Source of the DNA: Prevotella sp.
Lineage (GTDB): Bacteria; Bacteroidota; Bacteroidia; Bacteroidales; Bacteroidaceae
Direction: 5' to 3'
NCBI GenBank assembly: GCA_017618275.1
Contig: JAFZUS010000018.1
Location: 1-64,000 of the forward strand
DNA: 64,000 nucleotides
Below the pieces are notes generated by a model, which was given only the letters and a program-made list of their open reading frames with translations, was not told where the DNA came from and ran no database searches. Both the position numbers and the translations under genes were made by a program. Positions 43,994 through 53,720 of the stretch are shown here, piece by piece. The first letter of the stretch is position 1. Each line of letters begins with the position of its first letter.

Positions 43994-45232
43994 ATGAGTA
44001 AAGTTTTAATGATTGGCGCTGGAGGCGTCGCAACGGTAGCGGCATTCAAGATTGCCCAGAATGCCGACGTGTTTACAGACTTTATGATTGCCAGCCGCAG
44101 AAAGGCAAAATGTGACAAGATTGTGGCCGACATCCATCAGGCTGGTTATAAGATGGATATCAAGACGGCTCAGGTGGACGCTGACGATGTGGAACAACTG
44201 AAAGCGCTGTTCAACGACTACAAGCCCGAACTGGTGATCAACCTCGCCCTGCCCTATCAGGACCTGACGATTATGGACGCCTGTCTGGCATGTGGCTGCA
44301 ACTACCTCGATACAGCCAACTACGAGCCGAAGGATGAGGCACACTTCGAATATTCCTGGCAGTGGGCTTACAAAGACCGCTTCGAACAGGCTGGTCTGAC
44401 AGCCATCCTCGGCTGCGGTTTCGACCCTGGTGTGAGTGGTGTCTATACAGCCTATGCCGCCAAGCATCATTTCGACGAGATTCACTATCTTGATATCGTG
44501 GACTGTAATGCAGGTAACCATCACCATGCCTTTGCCACGAACTTCAACCCAGAGATCAATATCCGTGAGATTACCCAGAAAGGACTCTACTATAAGGACG
44601 GACAGTGGATTGAAACAGAACCATTAGAGATCCATAAGCCCCTGACCTACCCCAACATCGGGCCACGTGAGTCGTATCTGCTGCACCACGAGGAACTGGA
44701 ATCGTTAGTAAAGAACTATCCCACCATCAAACAGGGTCGTTTCTGGATGACTTTCGGTGAACAATACCTGAAACACCTCGACGTGATTCAGAATATCGGC
44801 ATGAGCCGTATCGACGAGATTGTCTACGAGGCTCCATTGGCAGACAATCCAGAGAAGACGGTGAAAGTGAAGATTGTGCCTTTGCAGTTCCTCAAGGCCG
44901 TACTGCCCAATCCCCAGGACCTCGGTGAGAACTATGAAGGCGAGACCTCTATCGGTTGTCGCATCCGTGGTATCAAGGATGGTAAGGAGCACACTTACTA
45001 CGTCTACAACAACTGCAAGCACCAGGAAGCCTACAAAGAGACCGGTATGCAGGGTGTGAGTTACACCACTGGCGTACCTGCCATGATTGGTGCGATGATG
45101 TTCGTAAAGGGCATCTGGAAGAAACCTGGTGTGTGGAACGTGGAGGACTTCGACCCCGATCCGTTTATGGAACAATTGAACAAACAAGGTCTGCCTTGGC
45201 ACGAAGTGTTTGATGGCGACCTCGAATTATAA
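43994..45232 (+). CDS. Carboxynorspermidine dehydrogenase (saccharopine dehydrogenase family)
   Basis: A 412-residue oxidoreductase that condenses aspartate semialdehyde with a diamine in the alternative spermidine route. The Rossmann motif VLMIGAGGVATVAAFKIAQ opens the protein; LACGCNYLDTANYEP, GCGFDPGVSGVYTAYA and DCNAGNHHHAFATNFNPEINIRE are typical of this group. The partner decarboxylase (nspC) is not in the window. Starts 9 bases after the long inverted repeat. Confidence 0.9.
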   Translation: MSKVLMIGAGGVATVAAFKIAQNADVFTDFMIASRRKAKCDKIVADIHQAGYKMDIKTAQVDADDVEQLKALFNDYKPELVINLALPYQDLTIMDACLACGCNYLDTANYEPKDEAHFEYSWQWAYKDRFEQAGLTAILGCGFDPGVSGVYTAYAAKHHFDEIHYLDIVDCNAGNHHHAFATNFNPEINIREITQKGLYYKDGQWIETEPLEIHKPLTYPNIGPRESYLLHHEELESLVKNYPTIKQGRFWMTFGEQYLKHLDVIQNIGMSRIDEIVYEAPLADNPEKTVKVKIVPLQFLKAVLPNPQDLGENYEGETSIGCRIRGIKDGKEHTYYVYNNCKHQEAYKETGMQGVSYTTGVPAMIGAMMFVKGIWKKPGVWNVEDFDPDPFMEQLNKQGLPWHEVFDGDLEL

Positions 45233-45259
45233 TTATTAACTCTTAAATTTCTAAAAGCT

Positions 45260-46288
45260 ATGGCGAAGAAAGAAGAATCTACGGAGCAACTGACTCCGCA
45301 ACAGGAAAAGTTGAAGGCCCTACAGGCAGCAATGTCGAAAATTGAAAAAGACTACGGCAAGGGCTCCATCATGCGGATGGGTGAAGAAAAAATTGAAAAT
45401 GTGGAAGTGATTTCCACGGGTAGCATCGGACTGAACGCTGCCCTTGGCGTGGGCGGATATCCTAAAGGACGTATCATTGAGATCTACGGTCCGGAGTCGT
45501 CTGGTAAGACCACGTTGGCCATCCATGCCATCGCAGAGTGCCAAAAGGCTGGAGGTATTGCAGCATTCATCGATGCAGAGCATGCCTTTGACCGTTTCTA
45601 TGCCGCCAATCTTGGTGTAGACATCGACAACCTGTACATCTCACAGCCAGACAACGGCGAACAGGCTTTGGAGATTGCAGACCAACTGATTCGCTCGTCG
45701 GCTATCGACATCATTATCATCGACTCTGTGGCTGCTCTGACTCCGAAGAAAGAGATCGAGGGCGATATGGGTGACTCTGCTGTTGGTCTGCAGGCCCGTC
45801 TGATGAGTCAGGCACTTCGCAAACTGACATCAACCATCTCGAAGACAAACACCACCTGTATCTTCATCAACCAGTTGAGAGAGAAGATTGGTGTGATGTT
45901 CGGCAATCCAGAGACTACGACAGGCGGTAACGCCCTGAAGTTCTATGCATCCGTACGTCTGGATATCCGTAAGGTAACGACCTTGAAGGATGGTGACACG
46001 CCTATTGGTAATCAGGTGCGAGTGAAGATCGTGAAGAACAAGGTGGCTCCTCCTTTCCGTAAGGCTGAGTTCGAAATCACCTTTGGCGAAGGTATCTCTA
46101 AGATTGGTGAGATTGTCGACCTCGGCGTTGAGTACGGCATTATCAAGAAGAGCGGATCATGGTTCTCCTACGGAGAATCGAAACTGGCTCAGGGCCGTGA
46201 TGCCGTGAAGGAACTGTTGAAAGACAATCCCGAACTCTGCGAGGAACTGGAAACAAAGATCATGGAAGCCATCAAGGACCAGAAATAA
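45260..46288 (+). CDS. recA: Recombinase RecA
   Basis: ATP-dependent strand-exchange protein and SOS co-protease. The 342 residues are close to the usual length. Walker [12 protein letters not shown] lies at about 77-87. [50 protein letters not shown] and [28 protein letters not shown] are diagnostic. It is followed at once by a strong terminator. No LexA-type box could be identified. Confidence 0.97.
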   Translation: MAKKEESTEQLTPQQEKLKALQAAMSKIEKDYGKGSIMRMGEEKIENVEVISTGSIGLNAALGVGGYPKGRIIEIYGPESSGKTTLAIHAIAECQKAGGIAAFIDAEHAFDRFYAANLGVDIDNLYISQPDNGEQALEIADQLIRSSAIDIIIIDSVAALTPKKEIEGDMGDSAVGLQARLMSQALRKLTSTISKTNTTCIFINQLREKIGVMFGNPETTTGGNALKFYASVRLDIRKVTTLKDGDTPIGNQVRVKIVKNKVAPPFRKAEFEITFGEGISKIGEIVDLGVEYGIIKKSGSWFSYGESKLAQGRDAVKELLKDNPELCEELETKIMEAIKDQK

Positions 46289-46328
46289 AAAAGTAAATCC
46301 CAGCCGCTTGGCTGGGATTTACTTTTTT
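46287..46328. terminator. Bidirectional terminator after recA
   Basis: A perfect 19-bp stem (46287-46305 with 46310-46328) closes a GCTT loop. A-rich and T-rich ends let it act on both strands, for recA and for the convergent gene at 46340. Confidence 0.9.
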
Positions 46329-46339
46329 TATGATATCAA

Positions 46340-47761
46340 TTAGAGTGGCGTACCTGTACTACGCTGCCAGTCATTGTTGGCCTTGGGCTTCGTGGCAGCC
46401 TTACGACGGGCTGTCGTCTTCTTGCTCTTATTATTCTCTGCTGGAGTGGTATAACTCTCCACACGTCCGTTACGTCCGAAGGTCACTGTCAGATAACCAG
46501 TTGAACGCAGGTAGAACCACAAAGAACGACCATCGCTGGTAGATTCCTTACGTGAAGGCTCCTCACCCATTGCCAGAATAACCTCATCCTCGCTCATACC
46601 GACGATGACACGTCCTTGCTGGATAGCGGCACGGGCTGCCTGAGATGTCTCACGAGTCTGGCCCTCACCCAATGCGAAGAGATAACCGAAGTATTCCTCC
46701 TGCTTTGCACGTGCGTTGGCCTTGCCCACAGGATTGATAAAGGTGACATCCTTATAGAATACACGACGGGAATCCAACTCTGTCAGTGTCAAAGTGACAA
46801 ACTCCGTATTGGGTTGTGCGAGCGTGTTGTCCACACGGAACGACATCATCTTCGGAATCGTCACATAACGATCCTTACCATCACCCTTGGTAACCATCTC
46901 CGTCATATACTTGTTGTGGATTGTCTGTCCGATATAGGTCTTATAGTCCTTGTTGACCTTCATCACAGCATCCTGAAGTTCAAATGCGCCATAGAAGGTG
47001 TGCTTCAGTGAGTCCATGATAAACTCATCGTCACGCATACCGCTGTTGGTCTTCGACATGGCCACCACCTGATAATACTCATTACCCAATTCGTCCTCAA
47101 CGATAATCTTTACTGGGAAACTACGGGTACCCACACCAATGGCAGTCACCGTCACTTCCTTGTTCATTGGCTGGATGGTCTCACGGAAACCGTCACCGTC
47201 CGACTCTGTGTCTACACGATAGATACGGGTCTTGGTAAACAGTTTCTTACCCATCAGTTGCTCACGGGCAATGTCCACATCGCCTAAGTATGCCAAGGTA
47301 GGAACGCCCAACTTACCATAGCAGTAGTCATCGAAGGATCCGCTGGGAATCTCATAATAATACATCTTGTTATTGTCCTGGCAGAGGAAATTCATACGCC
47401 AATGGCCGTCGGAACTCTCACTCTTGCCTTGGTAAACCATGATCTTGTGACGCAATGACATACTACTCACTTCCTTACCTGTACCAGCATCGGCGAATGT
47501 CTTAACCACAAGGTCATACTTCTCAGGCATCACCATAAACTTCATACCCTCCTTCCAGTCGCAAAGACTATAGAATTTGAAGTTCTGACCTACGAAATCT
47601 GTCGCAGTCTCTTCTTCCTCTACTGTTGTTTCCTCCGTCAGAAGGTTTTCTACAGCTACAGCCTTCTTGGCATTACGCGTTTTAACGATGTAGGAGTTTT
47701 CCTGAGCCGAGACCGTCATCAGCAACATGGCCAATCCGGCTGTCAAAATCGCTCTTTTCAT
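46340..47761 (-). CDS. Exported protein with BamE/SmpA-like C-terminal segment
   Basis: A 473-residue protein with a signal peptide (MKRAILTAGLAMLLMTVSAQ). The central 300 residues match no family I recognise. Near the C-terminus IVGMSEDEVILAMGEEPSRKEST, then SLWFYL and TVTFGRNGRVESY, follow the BamE/SmpA plan (G-x-s-x-e-e-v-x-x-x-l-G-x-P). The protein ends with a basic Lys/Arg/Thr/Ala tail (KKTTARRKAATKPK). An outer-membrane assembly or lipoprotein role is a guess. It faces recA across a shared terminator and has its own promoter, divergent from dnaK. Confidence 0.75.
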   Translation of the reverse strand: MKRAILTAGLAMLLMTVSAQENSYIVKTRNAKKAVAVENLLTEETTVEEEETATDFVGQNFKFYSLCDWKEGMKFMVMPEKYDLVVKTFADAGTGKEVSSMSLRHKIMVYQGKSESSDGHWRMNFLCQDNNKMYYYEIPSGSFDDYCYGKLGVPTLAYLGDVDIAREQLMGKKLFTKTRIYRVDTESDGDGFRETIQPMNKEVTVTAIGVGTRSFPVKIIVEDELGNEYYQVVAMSKTNSGMRDDEFIMDSLKHTFYGAFELQDAVMKVNKDYKTYIGQTIHNKYMTEMVTKGDGKDRYVTIPKMMSFRVDNTLAQPNTEFVTLTLTELDSRRVFYKDVTFINPVGKANARAKQEEYFGYLFALGEGQTRETSQAARAAIQQGRVIVGMSEDEVILAMGEEPSRKESTSDGRSLWFYLRSTGYLTVTFGRNGRVESYTTPAENNKSKKTTARRKAATKPKANNDWQRSTGTPL

Positions 47762-47795
47762 TCTTATGAATTTTTAAATTGTACAATTTACGGTG

Positions 47796-47803
47796 CAAAG
47801 ATA
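47796..47803 (-). promoter_or_regulatory. -7 element of the BamE-like gene
   Basis: TATCTTTG on the minus strand lies 34 bases before the ATG at 47761. The nearest TTTG upstream is 23 bases away, slightly long for a -33 element. Confidence 0.5.
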
Positions 47804-47871
47804 TAATATTTTTCTGATACTTGTGCCAAAATGTCGTAACAAAAATCATATTTGGGCAAAAAAAATCCATT

Positions 47872-47887
47872 TGGCACGTGCTTTGCT
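47872..47887 (+). promoter_or_regulatory. Sigma-54-type promoter upstream of dnaK
   Basis: TTGGCACG (from 47871), four bases, then TTGCT match the sigma-54 consensus. The invariant GG (47873-47874) and GC (47885-47886) are at the required distance. Transcription would start near 47898, leaving about 50 bases of leader before dnaK. No TAnnTTTG at proper spacing was seen for dnaK. Confidence 0.65.
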
Positions 47888-47948
47888 ATGTTTTTTACGG
47901 ATTTTTATCCAAATTAACGTGAGTATAAACAATTAAAATGATACAATT

Positions 47949-49868
47949 ATGGGAAAGATTATTGGAATTGACTTAGGAACTACCAACAGTTGCGTTGCCG
48001 TATTCGAGGGTAACGAGCCAGTAGTGATTGCCAACAGCGAGGGTAAGCGTACAACACCTTCCGTCGTTGGTTTTGTTGAGAATGGTGAACGTAAGATCGG
48101 TGATCCTGCCAAGCGTCAGGCTATCACCAACCCGAAGAAGACCGTTTATTCGATCAAGCGCTTCATGGGTGAGAACTGGCAGCAGACCGAGAAGGAAATC
48201 TCTCGCGTACCTTATTCTGTTGTCAACGAGGGAGGTTATCCCCGTGTTGACATCGATGGTCGCAAGTATACTCCTCAGGAAATCTCAGCGATGGTACTTC
48301 AGAAGATGAAGAAGACCGCCGAGGATTATCTCGGACAGGAGATTACGGATGCTGTGATCACCGTCCCAGCCTACTTCTCTGACTCTCAGCGTCAGGCAAC
48401 CAAGGAGGCTGGACAGATTGCAGGTCTCAATGTGAAGCGTATCGTCAATGAGCCCACAGCCGCAGCACTGGCATACGGTGTGGATAAGGCCAACAAGGAT
48501 ATGAAGATTGCCGTCTTCGACCTCGGTGGTGGTACGTTCGATATCTCTATCCTCGAGTTCGGTGGTGGTGTGTTCGAGGTGCTCTCTACCAATGGTGATA
48601 CCCACCTGGGTGGTGACGACTTCGACCAGGTGATCATCGACTGGCTGGTACAGGAGTTCAAGAACGACGAGGGTGCCAACCTGAAGGACGACCCGATGGC
48701 TATGCAGCGTCTGAAGGAGGCTGCCGAGAAGGCCAAGATCGAACTGTCTTCCAGCACAAGCACCGAGATCAACCTGCCATACATCATGCCTGTTGCAGGT
48801 GTGCCCAAGCATTTGGTGAAGACGCTGACACGTGCCAAGTTCGAGCAGTTGGCTCACGACCTCATCCAGGCTTGTCTGGCTCCCTGCCAGAAGGCCATTG
48901 CTGATGCCAAACTGACCACAGCCGATATCGACGAGGTCATCCTCGTGGGTGGTTCAAGCCGTATCCCCGCTGTGCAGACACTGGTGAAGAACTACTTCGG
49001 CAAGGAGCCTTCAAAGGGTGTGAACCCTGACGAGGTGGTAGCCGTTGGTGCTGCTATCCAGGGTGCTATCCTGAACAAGGAAGGTGGCGTAGGCGACATT
49101 GTCCTGCTCGACGTAACCCCGCTGACACTGGGTATTGAGACATTAGGTGGTGTGATGACCAAACTGATTGAAGCCAACTCAACCATTCCTTGTAAGAAGA
49201 GTGAGACCTTCTCTACCGCTGCTGACAATCAGACAGAGGTGACCATCCACGTGCTACAGGGTGAGCGCCCAATGGCTGCTCAGAACAAGTCTATCGGCCA
49301 GTTCAACCTGACTGGTATCGCCCCCGCCCGTCGTGGTATTCCTCAGATTGAGGTGACCTTCGATATTGATGCCAACGGTATCCTCAAGGTTTCTGCAAAG
49401 GATAAGGCTACTGGTAAGGAACAGGCCATCCGCATCGAGGCTTCATCTGGTCTGTCACAGGACGAGATCAACCGCATGAAGGCTGAGGCTGAACAGAATG
49501 CCGAGAACGACAAGCGTGAGCGCGAGCGTATCGACAAACTGAATCAGGCCGACTCGATGATCTTCCAGACAGAGAATCAGTTGAACGAGATTGGCGACAA
49601 GATTCCCGCCCAGTTCAAGCCCGCCATCGAACAGGCTCTGCAGAAACTGAAGGATGCCCACAAGGCTGGTGATGTTGCTGCTATCGACAGTGCTATTGCT
49701 GAACTCAATGCTGCCTGGCAGACTGCTTCTCAGCAGATGTACCAGCAGAGTGGCGCAGCAGGCCAACCTGGCGGTGACACCTATCAGGGCGGTCAGCAGG
49801 CCGGACCTCAGCAGGAAGGCCCGAAGGCAGAAGATATTCAGGACGCAGACTTCGAGGAAGTCCACTAG
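47949..49868 (+). CDS. dnaK: Molecular chaperone DnaK (Hsp70)
   Basis: ATP-dependent chaperone for nascent and unfolded proteins. The 639 residues start with [18 protein letters not shown], and the family signatures [17 protein letters not shown] and [14 protein letters not shown] are present. The substrate domain follows from about 385, and the end is a Gly/Gln-rich tail with the acidic terminus [12 protein letters not shown]. grpE and dnaJ are not adjacent. A sigma-54-type promoter lies upstream and a GNRA-loop terminator downstream. Confidence 0.97.
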   Translation: MGKIIGIDLGTTNSCVAVFEGNEPVVIANSEGKRTTPSVVGFVENGERKIGDPAKRQAITNPKKTVYSIKRFMGENWQQTEKEISRVPYSVVNEGGYPRVDIDGRKYTPQEISAMVLQKMKKTAEDYLGQEITDAVITVPAYFSDSQRQATKEAGQIAGLNVKRIVNEPTAAALAYGVDKANKDMKIAVFDLGGGTFDISILEFGGGVFEVLSTNGDTHLGGDDFDQVIIDWLVQEFKNDEGANLKDDPMAMQRLKEAAEKAKIELSSSTSTEINLPYIMPVAGVPKHLVKTLTRAKFEQLAHDLIQACLAPCQKAIADAKLTTADIDEVILVGGSSRIPAVQTLVKNYFGKEPSKGVNPDEVVAVGAAIQGAILNKEGGVGDIVLLDVTPLTLGIETLGGVMTKLIEANSTIPCKKSETFSTAADNQTEVTIHVLQGERPMAAQNKSIGQFNLTGIAPARRGIPQIEVTFDIDANGILKVSAKDKATGKEQAIRIEASSGLSQDEINRMKAEAEQNAENDKRERERIDKLNQADSMIFQTENQLNEIGDKIPAQFKPAIEQALQKLKDAHKAGDVAAIDSAIAELNAAWQTASQQMYQQSGAAGQPGGDTYQGGQQAGPQQEGPKAEDIQDADFEEVH

Positions 49869-49890
49869 GATTCACAAAATTATCTATATC

Positions 49891-49924
49891 AAAATCCGTG
49901 TAGTCGAAAGATTACACGGATTTT
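49891..49924. terminator. Terminator after dnaK
   Basis: A 15-bp stem (49891-49905 with 49910-49924, one G-T pair) closes a GAAA tetraloop and is followed by TTTTCTTATT. It can also serve the convergent gltS gene, which ends 24 bases further. Confidence 0.85.
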
Positions 49925-49947
49925 CTTATTCGATAAGCCAAAGATTC

Positions 49948-51237
49948 TCACAAGAGATTAAGGAAGAGGGAGATGATTCCTGTATTGATCAGATCAGCGA
50001 ACATTGCACCAATAATTGGGACGATGAGGAAAGGCTTGACGGTATAGCGGTATTTATAACATACAGCACTCATGTTGGCCATCGCATTGGGAGTAGCACC
50101 AAGGCCAAAACCACACATGCCTGCACACAGGACGGCAGCATCATAATCGCGACCTAACAGAGGAAATGCTACGAAGTAGGCAAATAGTGCCATCATCAGC
50201 ACCTGGGATACCAAGATGACTATCAATGGAAGGGCTAAGTTTTGAAGTTCCCAAAGTTTAAGGGATATCATAGCCATTCCGAGGAACAATGACAGGCAGA
50301 TATTACCGACACTGATAATCCGCTCCATATCAAGCAATTTGTCGGCTTTCACCCATTTACCAGACGATCGGTTCTCACCATCGTCTTCCTTGTATCTGAA
50401 GAATCCTATGGTATTACGAACAATAGCGGCCAAAATCAAGGCTCCAAAATAGGTTGGGAACGTGATACCAGTCTTAGCAAACAACCAACTCAATATAGTG
50501 CCAGCACCCATGACTAGGATAATGCAATAAGAAGCCTTCGCATACTGCTGGAATTCCTGCTCATTCGTACTGATACGCTTTGTACGACCTGTTGGTGAAG
50601 CCTCGTCACTCTCGATACCGGCCATTGCAGGGTCAATCTCTTCGTCTTGCGGCTGCATCTGTTCATGCGTCAGTTTCGTGCGGACAATCCGCTCTGCCAG
50701 CGGACCGCCAATCATTGAACCGGCAATCAGACCAAAGGTTGCAGCCGCCATACCGATTGTTCCTGCGCCGTGCAGTCCCATTCCTTCTAGAACACTTGCG
50801 AATCCGCCTGCCGTTCCATGTCCACCCGTCATTGATATACTGCCAGCAGCCATACCAATCAAAGGATCAACTCCCATGAGTCTGGTTATTCCCATAGGCA
50901 TTAAGTTCTGCAAGGCGATGATTACAGCCAACAGGGTCAGCATAATCGCCAATAGTTTGCCACCTTGCTTTAATACCTTAAGGTCACTTTGGAAACCAAC
51001 GCTGGTAAAGAATGCCAGCATAAAGACATCCTTCAATGTACCGTCGAACGACACCTCAACATCAAACCAGCCATATAGTATGAGGGTAATCAATGAAAAG
51101 ATGATACCACCGCTTACTGGCGACGGCACACAGAATTTCTGGAGGAAATCAACCTTTCGCGTCAAAACCATACCGACGATGAGGGCTAAGGCACCAATGC
51201 CGGCAGTTTGTATCATATCCAATTCAATACTTGTCAT
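49948..51237 (-). CDS. gltS: Sodium/glutamate symporter
   Basis: A 429-residue membrane transporter of the GltS family that imports glutamate with Na+. Family features are the two repeated halves, PSPVSGGIIFSLI, AAGSISMTGGHGTAGGFASV and GFGLGATPNAMANMSAV, with a hydrophilic loop between about 200 and 235. The ATG at 51237, with AAGGAAG placed about 8 bases upstream, is preferred to an in-frame GTG at 51243. It starts shortly after the receptor-like gene and probably shares its transcript. Confidence 0.92.
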   Translation of the reverse strand: MTSIELDMIQTAGIGALALIVGMVLTRKVDFLQKFCVPSPVSGGIIFSLITLILYGWFDVEVSFDGTLKDVFMLAFFTSVGFQSDLKVLKQGGKLLAIMLTLLAVIIALQNLMPMGITRLMGVDPLIGMAAGSISMTGGHGTAGGFASVLEGMGLHGAGTIGMAAATFGLIAGSMIGGPLAERIVRTKLTHEQMQPQDEEIDPAMAGIESDEASPTGRTKRISTNEQEFQQYAKASYCIILVMGAGTILSWLFAKTGITFPTYFGALILAAIVRNTIGFFRYKEDDGENRSSGKWVKADKLLDMERIISVGNICLSLFLGMAMISLKLWELQNLALPLIVILVSQVLMMALFAYFVAFPLLGRDYDAAVLCAGMCGFGLGATPNAMANMSAVCYKYRYTVKPFLIVPIIGAMFADLINTGIISLFLNLL

Positions 51238-51256
51238 GCTCACTTCCTTGTTATCG

Positions 51257-52936
51257 TTAGAATCTATATTGTAACCTCATATTGGCAGCATGTCTGTTTA
51301 CTTTTGCTTCACTACAGAATGCATCAAACATATCATGCCAATCAACGCATAAATTCCATTTCTTGCCAAATTGCTTGTTGACAGACAGACAGCCATACAC
51401 AGGTACGCCAGTTTCCTCACGTCTTGGTGCCTTTCCTGTATAATATACCACCTGCATTCCTATCTGCCATTCATGAGAAAGATAAGCAGTCGGAGCCAAA
51501 CGGATTGAAGCGTATGTTCCACTCTTGGCAGTATATAGGTTTGATCCACCCGCCAGAGTCAACCCATTCGGACGATTGGTACTCCCCATCGTCTTCCAAT
51601 AAGCCGAAACACCCAATGTAGTGAAATTCTCGCCATCTTCAACGGCATAATAACTCGCTTCCGTCTGCACTGTCAACTTCTGCTTACTATAGGCGTATGC
51701 CAACTTCACTTGATTGATAGTCCATTCCTCCAGCAGTCCCTCAGCCCTCACCCATTCCTCATTCAAAAGCGTATTGGCATTCATGAAGAGAACCAAGTAA
51801 GAAGGATTATAGTATTTGCGATAATAGCCCAACTGGATCTGATTCCGGTCGTCTGGCAGATAGACGACGCAGGCATTTGCATTGTCACGGGTGTCAGAGT
51901 GTTTCTGACTGATTCCAGAATCCATCAGTTTATAGTTGTAGAACATCACACGATTACCAACTGTCAGTTTCCACTTAGGTAAGGCATAGGTAAACTGCAG
52001 ATAGATATCATTGTTGAAGACATCCCAACGCCTGTCTGTATCCTTCTGCCTGGTCATCAAGAAGTCTCCCTCAACACCCAGCATCATCGAAAGCCGCTTG
52101 GTCAGCAAGGGCGTATTCAGTTCAACGATATACAATGGCAATTTATTGGATAAGGCCGGATCACTGGCATACTGATAACCGCCCACGATGAGCAGTTCCG
52201 TACCTAAGTCATTGAAGGTATGGAAGTATCTTGCTCTGCCCATGACCTTACGTGACGTAGCAGAAGGATGGTCAAGATATTGCTGGGTGAAGTAGGTCAA
52301 CAGTTTGTTCATGTCATCAAACCGGTTTGTCATGTGAAGCGTCAGATACTCCTCATTCCCGTCCTGATGACGAAAAGACGCATTGGCATAGAGGTCAGTA
52401 CCTTTACTACCATATAACGCATTCACAGATCCGAGACCTGCTACATCTTTCCCAAAGTCTCCCTGTCCTTCAACGAAGCCTTTCTCCCCGTCAGGCATCT
52501 TCATATTGACATCCAGCACCCTACCCATTCCAATGGTTCCCTTCGCAACACCCGTATTGTCACAAACCTGAATCTTAGCGATATCCCTGGCTTTCATCTG
52601 ACTAAGAATCAGTCTTGTGTCACCGTTCATCGGACAGTTGTCGATGCGCAGGTTATAACTGTCGATGACATCCTCATAACCGGCAATCATCAGTTCTGGC
52701 ACCATCTGGAGGATATCCATCAACGATTCTTCCCCCGTCAGTTCCATTCGCTGAGGATAAATCATCGTCCTGTCTGCCTTGATCTCAACGGATGGAACAG
52801 CGAGAGCCATCAAGCTTGCTTGTTTGGCCGAGTCGTGACAGACGAAGGCGGAGTCAACGATAGGCAAATCATTTTCTGCGAACATCGGGACAGAAAGGAG
52901 CAAAAAGCTGAACAATATGAGAAAATGCCGATTCAT
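51257..52936 (-). CDS. TonB-receptor-like outer-membrane protein, short form
   Basis: A 559-residue protein with signal peptide (MNRHFLILFSFLLLSVPMFA). A plug-like region (about 50-150: SLMDILQMVPELMIAGYEDVIDSYNLRIDN, then IAKIQVCDNTG) is followed by beta-strand-rich sequence ending in aromatic F (MRLQYRF), as for outer-membrane barrels. It is shorter than most TonB-dependent receptors and has no obvious carboxypeptidase-like N-terminal domain or SusD partner. It lies directly upstream of gltS, which suggests paired outer- and inner-membrane uptake of an amino acid or peptide; this is inference. Confidence 0.75.
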   Translation of the reverse strand: MNRHFLILFSFLLLSVPMFAENDLPIVDSAFVCHDSAKQASLMALAVPSVEIKADRTMIYPQRMELTGEESLMDILQMVPELMIAGYEDVIDSYNLRIDNCPMNGDTRLILSQMKARDIAKIQVCDNTGVAKGTIGMGRVLDVNMKMPDGEKGFVEGQGDFGKDVAGLGSVNALYGSKGTDLYANASFRHQDGNEEYLTLHMTNRFDDMNKLLTYFTQQYLDHPSATSRKVMGRARYFHTFNDLGTELLIVGGYQYASDPALSNKLPLYIVELNTPLLTKRLSMMLGVEGDFLMTRQKDTDRRWDVFNNDIYLQFTYALPKWKLTVGNRVMFYNYKLMDSGISQKHSDTRDNANACVVYLPDDRNQIQLGYYRKYYNPSYLVLFMNANTLLNEEWVRAEGLLEEWTINQVKLAYAYSKQKLTVQTEASYYAVEDGENFTTLGVSAYWKTMGSTNRPNGLTLAGGSNLYTAKSGTYASIRLAPTAYLSHEWQIGMQVVYYTGKAPRREETGVPVYGCLSVNKQFGKKWNLCVDWHDMFDAFCSEAKVNRHAANMRLQYRF

Positions 52937-52940
52937 TTTG

Positions 52941-52948
52941 CAAATATA
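52941..52948 (-). promoter_or_regulatory. -7 element of the receptor-gltS pair
   Basis: TATATTTG on the minus strand lies directly before the receptor ATG at 52936. The transcript would have almost no leader, which is unusual. Confidence 0.4.
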
Positions 52949-53002
52949 CGGATTTTTCTTTTAATATGACTCATATTTCATATATTTTTTTATTTTTGCA
53001 AC

Positions 53003-53065
53003 TTGAAGGTCATTATTGCCATAGATTCATTCAATGGATGCCTCACTTCAAATGGTTATTACTGA
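53003..53065 (+). pseudogene. Glycerate kinase 5'-end fossil
   Basis: From a TTG at 53003 the frame reads KVIIAIDSFNGCLTSNGYY and then stops at 53063-53065. IAIDSFxGCLTS is the N-terminal strand and loop of type-II glycerate kinases. Only the first 20 codons or so remain. A TATTTTTG (52991-52998) lies just upstream. The match is by eye and short, so moderate confidence. Confidence 0.5.
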
Positions 53066-53091
53066 CATCCGACATAGAATTACTCTCAAAA

Positions 53092-53124
53092 ATTTGGTTT
53101 TTCGCTCGTGAAATCGTACCTTTG
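53092..53124 (+). promoter_or_regulatory. Promoter of the HU-like gene
   Basis: TTTG (53092-53095), a 21-base spacer and TACCTTTG (53117-53124) precede the ATG at 53144 by 19 bases. Confidence 0.6.
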
Positions 53125-53143
53125 TACCAAAATCAAGAAGCGT

Positions 53144-53524
53144 ATGAGATACAGAATAAAGAAAGAAACCAAGCCTTCGCTGCCAACCTTCGGCAAGTAC
53201 AAGGCTGTAGCCGTACACAACCAGACCATCGAGAGTGATAAACTCGTCAAGGAAATAGCCCAGCGTACAGGTTTCAGCGAAGGCAATATCATCGGTGTTA
53301 TGATGAGCGTGGCAGAGGTCGTGAACGATCATCTGCGCGAGGGCGACCGAGTGCGCCTGCAGGACTGGGGTCTGATGAAACTCGAGATCGAGAGCGAGAA
53401 AGTCGACAATCCCAAGACCTTCCGTGCCAACAAGCACATCCGAGGTGTCCGCCTCCACTTCCTCCCCGAGAGTTACGAAGGCACCCAGGCCCTCTACGAA
53501 GGCATCACCTTCGAGAAAGACTAA
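53144..53524 (+). CDS. HU/IHF-like DNA-binding protein (Bacteroidetes histone-like type)
   Basis: A 126-residue basic protein. After an N-terminal arm (MRYRIKKETKPSLPTFGKYKA) comes an HU-type core: LVKEIAQRTGFSEGNIIGVMMSVAEVVNDHL and GDRVRLQDWGLMKLEIESE. This is the form often annotated in Bacteroidetes as HU-family DNA-binding protein with an extra N-terminal part. The start at 53144 places the ATG 19 bases after the -7 element. It probably bends or packages DNA. The stop is only 18 bases before a mirrored array of 11-bp repeats, which are possible binding sites. Confidence 0.82.
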   Translation: MRYRIKKETKPSLPTFGKYKAVAVHNQTIESDKLVKEIAQRTGFSEGNIIGVMMSVAEVVNDHLREGDRVRLQDWGLMKLEIESEKVDNPKTFRANKHIRGVRLHFLPESYEGTQALYEGITFEKD

Positions 53525-53542
53525 TCTTCTACATGGCGGCTT

Positions 53543-53652
53543 ATTCCTACTAAAACTATTGTAAAATTCTAATAATAAACGATTTGGAGTATATTTTAAT
53601 TCTACTTTAATCCTACTATAACTCTACTAAATCGCTACATTATTCCTACTAA
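53543..53652 (+). repeat. Left arm of mirrored 11-bp repeat structure
   Basis: Ten 11-bp registers. Register 1 (ATTCCTACTAA) and registers 6-10 keep CTACT or CTACA at the same offset; registers 2-5 are degenerate. Register 10 is identical to register 1. The arm is the mirror of the one at 53920-54029. The 729-base gap from 53525 to 54253 holds this arm, the core, the second arm, a palindrome and a promoter, with no gene. Confidence 0.85.
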
Positions 53653-53720
53653 AATCTCCATAGGGGGCGAACAAAAAATGAATTTACGGGCTTTCAAGTT
53701 CTTGTCCTAATAGTATTCAA

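Noticed and set aside
47870..47894. TAnnTTTG-type promoter for dnaK
   Set aside because: TATGTTTT lacks the final G, and the TTTG upstream is only 13 bases away, so the sigma-54 match is better.
52966..53238. 90-codon plus-strand reading frame
   Set aside because: It overlaps the HU-like gene in another frame, has no family features, and crosses the HU promoter.
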